DNA from: an uncultured Burkholderiales bacterium
GTDB lineage: Bacteria > Pseudomonadota > Gammaproteobacteria > Burkholderiales > Burkholderiaceae_C
Direction of reading: 5' to 3'
Assembly (NCBI GenBank): GCA_903871545.1
Contig: CAIQHG010000001.1
Coordinates: forward strand, 1-58,250
Length of the DNA stretch: 58,250 nucleotides
The position numbers were made by a program, and so were the translations under genes. Shown here piece by piece: positions 52,646 through 58,250 of the stretch (the first letter of the stretch is position 1; every line of letters begins with the position of its first letter). The notes under the pieces were generated by a model, which was given only the letters and a program-made list of their open reading frames with translations, was not told the DNA's origin and ran no database searches.

Positions 52646-53698
52646 ATGAAAAGCGGACAATTCAAAACAATCATGCCAAATAAAAAAGTTAACACCGTTT
52701 TGTTCGAGGAAGCTACAACTTCAACGGCTAAAGATCCCGTTAACGAGGAGGAAACCCCCTTGGCTAAAAGCATCAATAGGATTAGGGCAATAGCTTTAGT
52801 AAAAGAGCAGGAGGAAAAGGAGAAGGCAAAGGAGGAATCAAAGGAGGAGGCAAAGAAAGCCCTAGCTCAGCACAATACGCACCTTGTAGTAAAGCAAGAG
52901 TCCTCCAAGTACGAGATCGGCAAAATCATCATGCAAGAAGTCCTACCCATGTGGGACGACTTCAATAGAGGGGCCCCAAACCCCGTTATCAGGAGTAGCC
53001 TTTTCTCAGTCCAGACTTCTGAGGCAAGAGAGTTCGTCAAAAAACAAACGATCTACTCCACCAGCAACCACCAAATCAGTTACACAGGCGAGCAACTCCA
53101 GCAAGAAGACTTAAGCGTATGGCTCTGTATTATTCATATGGCCCGTATCCACTCAATTGAGAGTGCAATTTATTTCACAACCTATCAATTGATAAAAGAC
53201 CTGGGCTGGAAAATGCACTCAGATACCTACGACCGGGTCAAACTCATCCTCTCTAGACTAAAAGTTACCGGCGTAACAATTGCAGCCGGTGTCGAAAAGA
53301 ACTACGAAGGATCTTTGGTTCAAGAAATAGCCAGGTCAGAGTTTAATGGTCAGACCTACTGGATGGTGCAACTAAACCCCCGGATCACTGGTATTTTTAT
53401 GACCGACACAACGACACTATTAGAGTGGGAAGTCAGAAAGGAAATTGGTAAAAAAGCCACCGTCGCCCTGTGGCTTCATGCTTATTACTCAAGTCATAAA
53501 GTACCTTACGCGATTTCGATTCGTAAACTCCACGAACTGTGCGGATCCGCTAACCGCCTGACGGGTTTTAGAGTTAATCTCAATAACGCTTTGCAAAAAC
53601 TAATAACAGTGGGATTTTTAGAGACCTACCACATAGATAAAGATATTGTGACCGTAGTCAAATCTAAACGCGGTAGTATGAAATTGGTGAATAGTTGA
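52646..53698 (+). CDS. trfA: TrfA-family plasmid replication initiator
   Basis: A roughly 350-residue initiator of the TrfA family of broad-host-range plasmids. After a charged, coiled N-terminus (about 30-85, KEQEEKEKAKEESKEEAKKA) the conserved core starts NPVIRSSLFSVQTSEAREFVKK, then ISYTGEQLQQEDLSVWLCIIHMAR, matching the TrfA block R-S-A-L-F-x-V and Y-T-G-E-x-L-x-Q-x-D-L-x-V-W. Winged-helix domains bind iterons; the C-terminal part is complete. ATG 52646 is chosen; TTG 52634 and ATG 52673 are alternatives, none with a strong ribosome binding site. The iterons lie directly upstream. Confidence 0.9.
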   Translation: MKSGQFKTIMPNKKVNTVLFEEATTSTAKDPVNEEETPLAKSINRIRAIALVKEQEEKEKAKEESKEEAKKALAQHNTHLVVKQESSKYEIGKIIMQEVLPMWDDFNRGAPNPVIRSSLFSVQTSEAREFVKKQTIYSTSNHQISYTGEQLQQEDLSVWLCIIHMARIHSIESAIYFTTYQLIKDLGWKMHSDTYDRVKLILSRLKVTGVTIAAGVEKNYEGSLVQEIARSEFNGQTYWMVQLNPRITGIFMTDTTTLLEWEVRKEIGKKATVALWLHAYYSSHKVPYAISIRKLHELCGSANRLTGFRVNLNNALQKLITVGFLETYHIDKDIVTVVKSKRGSMKLVNS

Positions 53699-53779
53699 TC
53701 TCCTAAGCACCCTTGCAGATTGTTTTTCGTCATGTACTTTAAATACCAAATTCATGTTCAATCGAATTAGACCAATCGG

Positions 53780-54478
53780 TCAAGATAAGTCTTGAAACAA
53801 TGTCAAAAGGCAATCAGCATATATATTTGAATTGATTTTCTTCTCATCCATAAAGACACTTTGCAAAGTAAAACCTGGAATAACGATACCAAATAAAGCA
53901 ACGGACAGATTTTGTGAGTTTGTATCTTGAGGTATCTTTCCACATTTTTGAAATGCAATAATTTTTTGCTCTAATGCAACTCTAATTCTTTCAAAATACA
54001 TTTTTGTTAGTTGACGTATCTCAGGATCCACCATTGATAAAGACCATATATGAAACGCCATGCCATTACCTGGGCCTTTCGTTATTTCTTCTGCAAATCC
54101 AGATAAATGCTGAACAAACTCTTTGAAGCTAAGTTTATTTTCATGTACATCCAAAACTATACTGTCGATTCGACTGCAAAAGGCGCCTAAATTTTGAGTG
54201 ATGATGATTTGTACGATTTCTTCTTTTGTTTTGAAGTGATGGTAAAGATTGCCACGAGAGAATCCAGAAGCTTGCTGTATATCTTTAACAGAGGTTCCAG
54301 CAAATCCTTGCTTAGCAAAACAGAGTCGGGCAGCGTGCAATATCTTTTCTCTTCCTTTAAGGAGATCCTCAAGGGGTTTTTTAATTAATCGCTTCTGAAG
54401 TGTATTGCCTTGTCCAGTTTTGAAAACTGGCGAGTTGGATTTAGCGGATTTTTTACGTGACGACTGATTACTTATCAT
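53780..54478 (-). CDS. TetR-family transcriptional regulator
   Basis: A 232-residue TetR regulator. Helix-turn-helix: KILHAARLCFAKQGFAGTSVKDIQQASGFSRGNLYHHFKTKEEI (about 45-88); the C-terminal ligand domain follows and is not family-specific. The first 40 residues form a basic, serine-rich tail. Two identical 27-bp repeats with an ACCGACCG core, a TetR-operator-like sequence, lie upstream of it and before the SBBP relic, so autoregulation is likely. The regulated target was probably the gene now broken at 54743. Confidence 0.87.
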   Translation of the reverse strand: MISNQSSRKKSAKSNSPVFKTGQGNTLQKRLIKKPLEDLLKGREKILHAARLCFAKQGFAGTSVKDIQQASGFSRGNLYHHFKTKEEIVQIIITQNLGAFCSRIDSIVLDVHENKLSFKEFVQHLSGFAEEITKGPGNGMAFHIWSLSMVDPEIRQLTKMYFERIRVALEQKIIAFQKCGKIPQDTNSQNLSVALFGIVIPGFTLQSVFMDEKKINSNIYADCLLTLFQDLS

Positions 54479-54493
54479 TTCTTTTGACCCCCA

Positions 54494-54520
54494 AAAACCG
54501 ACCGCTTATTAAAAATTTAA
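54494..54520 (+). repeat. 27-bp direct repeat, copy 1
   Basis: Begins AAAACCGACCGCTTATTAAA and is identical to 54644-54670. Copy 1 lies 16 bases before the TetR start codon (on its upstream side). Confidence 0.8.
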
Positions 54521-54643
54521 TTTCGATAGTTTCAAACCACTATACACCATGTGAATTTCAAACATTTAAATTGCTCTCCACATTAGTGATTTGTGTGCAA
54601 TTTTGATGAATCAAGTTTTGAACTGCTTGAGGTAAACTTTATG

Positions 54644-54670
54644 AAAACCGACCGCTTATTAAAAATTTAA
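54644..54670 (+). repeat. 27-bp direct repeat, copy 2
   Basis: Exact copy of 54494-54520, 150 bases away. Either paired operators of the TetR regulator or the flanks of a lost insertion. Confidence 0.8.
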
Positions 54671-54742
54671 ATGTGCAGATTAAATTTTAATTGAGTAATC
54701 TAACATATAGTTAAAGCTACTTATTGCAAAATAATTTTTCAG

Positions 54743-55012
54743 ATGTACTTTGCCGAGCGCGTGGGCATAGTTGCTTTTTCCCTTGCAATTACAAGTTGTG
54801 GCAATGGCACTGTTACTGCACCATGGATTGGTACAAAACAACTTGGAGTAGCTGGAGCATATACACAAGGCGGTTCCATATTCATTGATGCAAGTGGTAG
54901 CGTATTTGTTGCTGGCTTTACCTCTGATGGGTTAGATGGAAATACTTTGGCTAGAACGTACGACTAGTTTGTCACCAAATACAGCAACAGTGGGGTCAAG
55001 CACTGGAGTTAA
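54743..55012 (+). pseudogene. Broken SBBP-repeat lipoprotein gene
   Basis: The frame starts with a lipoprotein-like signal (AFSLAITSCGNG) and continues as APWIGTKQLGVAGAYTQGGS and a beta-propeller repeat of the SBBP type (FIDASGSVFVAGFTSDGLDG). A TAG at 54965-54967 interrupts it after RTYD; the frame goes on FVTKYSNSGVKHWS to a second stop. The conserved continuation shows that the TAG broke a repeat (usual form FVTKYxxSGVKxW). Only one blade remains. Confidence 0.7.
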
Positions 55013-55032
55013 CCACCAAATGAAAATATCCA

Positions 55033-56337
55033 ATGAATAATAATTTAAAGTTAATCATTCTCTTTTGTGTGTTTTTACTAAGCAGTTGCGGTGGAGGCTC
55101 TTCCACTAGTACTACCTCCACAAAATCATTATCTGCGGCCACTCAAGCTCAGTTAGATACTTTAATTGGTAACTTCATGACTGCTCATGCAATTACGGCA
55201 GGGTCGATAACGGTTATGAGTGGCACAAATGTTCTTTACGACAAAAGCTATGGTTATCAAGATCAATCCAGTACTACTCCAATAGTTAGTGACCCGTTAA
55301 TGGTGAGTGCCAGTATTGTGAAGCCGCTGACAGCAGCAACTGTTCAGTATTTGGTCGGTATTGGTGCATTCAATTTATCAGATCATGTGTTTTGCACAGG
55401 AGCTAATACGCCTTGCTGGCTAAATGTGACGAACCCTGCAGGAACTTTGGTTTCAGGATTTGCCGCAGGTGGTTTTGCTGACACCAGATATGCCAATATC
55501 ACCATACAACAACTGTTAGATCATGAAGGTGGTTGGGATAGAGGATTAAAGACTTGTGCAGGTGAGGCGGCTTATGACGCTCTTACAACACCGTGTGACC
55601 CAATGGTGCAAGAGAGATTAATTCAAGCAACCCTAAACACAGCATTCCCAGCAAACTTTACTAGTTCCCAGTTGCCCACACAAATGAACGATATTTATTA
55701 TTGGGTAACTAGGAACGCCTTAGACCATGCACCTGGTACGACGCAGGTTTATTCTAATTTCGGCTACATGATTTTGTCTGCGCTAGTGGCTAAGGTAACT
55801 GGCTCAGACTTCAACACATACGTATACAACACCATGCTGTCCCCCTTGGGAGTATCTAGAGCTGACTTTTCTACATTTTCTTTCTCGCCAACAGCTGGCT
55901 CAGCTCAAAGCATGAGAACTCCTTACCTGCTGACCACAACATATTGTCCTAGTATCGACTCTTCTAATTTGGGGGTTAGTGTTTTAGGAACTGCACTGGG
56001 ATGCCTAAACCCTCCTAATTGGGTGGCGGCAGCAACAACTCTGACAACCAGTAAGGTGATGGCTCAAGTGGCTGCCACCTACAAAATTGACAATACGAAC
56101 GACATAAATTCTACAACTAACCCTAGTATGGATGGACCAAATAACGGTAAATCTTTGAGTGGAACCAACAACTCAGGAGTGCATTACGGTGACTTACCAG
56201 GGGTGACTAATATTTTGCGTCAGTTATTAACAGGCACTAGCTATGCACTGATGTTAAACAGAGATAACACCTTAAGCGCATGGCAAGCGACTCTTTACCC
56301 ACAAATCGACGCCATCATTGCGGCAGGTGGTTATTGA
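55033..56337 (+). CDS. Serine beta-lactamase-like hydrolase, lipoprotein
   Basis: A 434-residue lipoprotein: signal with lipobox LLSSC (C19), then a beta-lactamase class C/penicillin-binding-like domain. The SxxK motif is S94-I-V-K97; the Y-S-N motif in QVYSNFGYM (about 240) is the second catalytic element. An HYGDLPG region near the C-terminus may supply the third (H-x-G) motif. Such serine hydrolases act on esters or peptides at the cell surface. The DNA for its signal peptide is almost identical to that of the next gene. Confidence 0.85.
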   Translation: MNNNLKLIILFCVFLLSSCGGGSSTSTTSTKSLSAATQAQLDTLIGNFMTAHAITAGSITVMSGTNVLYDKSYGYQDQSSTTPIVSDPLMVSASIVKPLTAATVQYLVGIGAFNLSDHVFCTGANTPCWLNVTNPAGTLVSGFAAGGFADTRYANITIQQLLDHEGGWDRGLKTCAGEAAYDALTTPCDPMVQERLIQATLNTAFPANFTSSQLPTQMNDIYYWVTRNALDHAPGTTQVYSNFGYMILSALVAKVTGSDFNTYVYNTMLSPLGVSRADFSTFSFSPTAGSAQSMRTPYLLTTTYCPSIDSSNLGVSVLGTALGCLNPPNWVAAATTLTTSKVMAQVAATYKIDNTNDINSTTNPSMDGPNNGKSLSGTNNSGVHYGDLPGVTNILRQLLTGTSYALMLNRDNTLSAWQATLYPQIDAIIAAGGY

Positions 56338-56381
56338 TTTAATTTTCATAAATTCGGTAATTTAGTTTTTATGAAATTCTA

Positions 56382-57755
56382 ATGATGAAAATAATTAAAT
56401 TAACTTTAATATTTATCTTGTGCCTATTAAGTAGTTGCGGTGGAGGCTCTTCCACTCCCACTCCCACTCCCACTTATTCGATTGGTGGAACGGTTTCTGG
56501 CTTGACCAGTGATTCGCTCGTACTTAAAAATAATAACGGAGATGATTTAACAATCCCCGCCAATAGCACTTCTTTTACTTTTAATTCAGCCTTGGTCAGT
56601 GGCGCAATCTATGCAGGCACAGTAGGGGCACAGCCTGCTGCACAAACCTGTACCGTCTCTCATGGGTCTGGAACAATTGCCACCCTCAATATTGCAAATA
56701 TTATTGTGACATGTAAATCCCAATTTGCGTATGTTGTTAACTCCTCTGCTAATACCGTATCAATGTACTCAATCGGAAGCGATGGCATTCTTACTCCATT
56801 AAATGTGCCAACAGTCGCTACAGGTAATTTGCCAAATGGAATTACTATTAATCCAGCTGGTACCTTTGCTTACGTCACAAATACAGATTTTTTACAAAAT
56901 ACTAACCCTTCCATATCTATGTACTCAATTGGTACGAATGGAATACTTACCCCCTTAAGTACTCCCACAGTAGTTACAGGTCTTGCACCACAAGAAATTA
57001 CTATTAATTTAGCTGGCACCTTTGCCTATGTGACTAATATGAGTAGTAATACCGTATCGATGTTCTCTATTGGCATTGATGGTGTTCTCAAACCTTTAAG
57101 TACGCCTACAGTAGCAACATATGGTGTTGCTACTAGTCCTGCTGGTATTTCTGTTAATCCAGCAGGCACGTTTGCTTATGTAGCTGTTTCTGGTTTTAAT
57201 AGTGTTCAAGGTTACGCCATTGGCAGTGATGGAGTCATAACTTTTTCTCAAAATATACATTCAGGACAAAGTCCTACATCGGTTGCAATTAACCCAGCAG
57301 GAACCTTTGCGTACGTAGCCAATCATGGAAGTGGAAGTAATAACATTAATATTTACTCTATTGGTTCCGATGGGAGTTTAGCTTACTTGCCTGGAGTAAC
57401 TGTAGTTGCTGCAGGAACATCACCGTACTCCATTACTATTAATCCAGCTGGCACTTTTGCTTACGTGTCTAATTGGGCTGTTGTCAATGGAAGCAATACC
57501 ATATCCATGTACTCCATTGGTACTAATGGGATGCTCACAGCTTTAAGCACGCCCACAGTAGCTACAGGTAACAGACCAACCAGCATTGCCATTAATGCAG
57601 CCGGCACTTTTGCTTACGTCACAAATGAAATCAGCAACACAGTATCAATGTATGCAGTTGATGTTAGCACTGGAATACTCACACCCTTAAGTACGCCAAC
57701 AGTTTCAACAGGTGCGGGAAGTAATCCGAGTAAAATAGTTGTCTTATCAAAATAG
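56382..57755 (+). CDS. Beta-propeller lipoprotein (YVTN/lactonase-like)
   Basis: A 457-residue lipoprotein: signal with LLSSC (C19), a TPTPTPTY linker from CACTCC hexamer repeats, a small beta domain (33-110) with two cysteines, then seven propeller blades. Six carry the near-identical core I-N-x-A-G-T-F-A-Y-V-(T/S/A)-N and the first reads FAYVVN, followed by a M-Y-S-I-G-x-(D/N)-G segment. This is the lactonase/YVTN seven-bladed fold; no enzyme residues are certain. Function may be binding or lactone hydrolysis. ATG 56382 or 56385. Confidence 0.82.
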   Translation: MMKIIKLTLIFILCLLSSCGGGSSTPTPTPTYSIGGTVSGLTSDSLVLKNNNGDDLTIPANSTSFTFNSALVSGAIYAGTVGAQPAAQTCTVSHGSGTIATLNIANIIVTCKSQFAYVVNSSANTVSMYSIGSDGILTPLNVPTVATGNLPNGITINPAGTFAYVTNTDFLQNTNPSISMYSIGTNGILTPLSTPTVVTGLAPQEITINLAGTFAYVTNMSSNTVSMFSIGIDGVLKPLSTPTVATYGVATSPAGISVNPAGTFAYVAVSGFNSVQGYAIGSDGVITFSQNIHSGQSPTSVAINPAGTFAYVANHGSGSNNINIYSIGSDGSLAYLPGVTVVAAGTSPYSITINPAGTFAYVSNWAVVNGSNTISMYSIGTNGMLTALSTPTVATGNRPTSIAINAAGTFAYVTNEISNTVSMYAVDVSTGILTPLSTPTVSTGAGSNPSKIVVLSK

Positions 57756-57865
57756 AATGCTTTCTTTATTCTTTAAATTTTAGTTGTGTTCGAAATTTGC
57801 CACATAAACTTTAGAGGCCGAACGACTTTTTGAGCGTGAAGCACCAACCAAATAAAGGAATAATG

Positions 57866-58174
57866 ATGACTAAAATGTATAAGCCACCCCACCCAGGTCT
57901 TACTCTGAAAGAGGACATTCTTCCAGCGTTAGAACTAACCGTAACAAAAGCTTCAGAACAGCTTGGTGTAACTCGAGCTGCTTTTTCTAGAGTGATCAAT
58001 GGTAAAGCTGGTATTTCTCCAGAAATGGCTCTTCGTATTGAGGCATGGTTAGGCGAGAAAAATGGAGGTAGTGCAAGCGTTTGGCTAGCCTTACAGGCAG
58101 CCTATGACTTATGCCAAGTTCGTAAATCTGGACTACCTAAAGTCACACATGCATTGATTCCAGTCTTAGCCTAA
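57866..58174 (+). CDS. higA: HigA-family antitoxin (XRE helix-turn-helix)
   Basis: A 102-residue HigA-type antitoxin: KPPHPGLTLKEDILPALELTVTKASEQLGVTRAAFSRVINGKAGISPEMALRIEAWLG, the standard helix-turn-helix with the HPG-x-x-L-x-E-x-x-L-P opening. AAAGGA at 57854-57859 suits the ATG at 57866. No intact HigB toxin gene precedes it; about 40 bases upstream a short frame reads EAERLFEREAPTK, which may be a piece of a lost toxin. It may also act as a lone regulator. Confidence 0.87.
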   Translation: MTKMYKPPHPGLTLKEDILPALELTVTKASEQLGVTRAAFSRVINGKAGISPEMALRIEAWLGEKNGGSASVWLALQAAYDLCQVRKSGLPKVTHALIPVLA

Positions 58175-58250
58175 TCAGGGACACTTTTCACTGTTTTATT
58201 TACACTGCTCAAAACAATTATTAAATCGAGTCTCTTCAGGCGTCAACGAA

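Overview
The window reads as part of a plasmid or other secondary replicon of a betaproteobacterium, probably a freshwater Burkholderiales. This rests on protein families and style (TrfA-type and Rep_3 initiators, DUF3701-like tyrosine recombinase, urea/amide operon, CoxG-type molybdenum hydroxylase cluster), not on a database match. It carries a ParABS system and two separate iteron-controlled replication origins, so it looks like a cointegrate of at least two plasmids. Several decayed genes and five short or degenerate toxin-antitoxin remnants or orphans mark old insertions.

Layout. 1-9 kb is a maintenance and integration zone: an RHH antitoxin cut by the window edge, phd-vapC inserted between a dead and a living copy of an integrase 5' end, the integrase, a 1.7-kb non-coding centromere with six perfect and one imperfect CTTTCACGCGTGAAAG palindromes, parA-parB, a secreted phosphoesterase, brnT-brnA, a tRNA 3'-end remnant and yefM-yoeB. 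9-12 kb holds msrA, an epoxide hydrolase and an MFS permease. 12.3-28.1 kb is one long minus-strand catabolic cluster (hydantoinase A and B, IclR regulator, Liv-type ABC importer, alpha/beta hydrolase, CoxG, three-subunit molybdenum hydroxylase, MFS permease), flanked at 28.3-32.3 kb by an aldolase-like enzyme, a quinone reductase, a 3-hydroxyisobutyrate dehydrogenase relative and an amidohydrolase. Together these suggest import, hydroxylation and ring opening of an unidentified, possibly nitrogen-containing, ring compound.

32.3-35.4 kb is a decayed stretch with 24-bp repeats followed by origin 1 (22-bp-spaced CATACGA iterons and a Rep_3 initiator). 35.5-50.1 kb is a nitrogen-scavenging module: a hybrid histidine kinase whose sensor half is an NCS1 purine/cytosine permease-like domain plus a cysteine-rich knot, its LuxR-type response regulator, and a divergent operon urtABCDE-fmdA-fmdB-amiE followed by a MoxR ATPase and a VWA protein of the CbbQ/CbbO (NorQ/NorD) type. 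The likely logic is that the permease-like sensor detects urea or short amides and switches on uptake and hydrolysis to ammonium; the ATPase/VWA pair may activate one of the amide hydrolases.

50.3-58.2 kb contains a small exported protein, an AhpD-like protein, origin 2 (about ten iterons TATTAGCGTTTCAGTGTCA, an AT-rich unwinding region and a TrfA-family initiator with an inverted iteron just before its start), a TetR regulator, a broken SBBP lipoprotein gene, two lipoproteins sharing an almost identical signal-peptide DNA segment, and a HigA antitoxin. No rRNA, intact tRNA, CRISPR array or intact transposase was seen.
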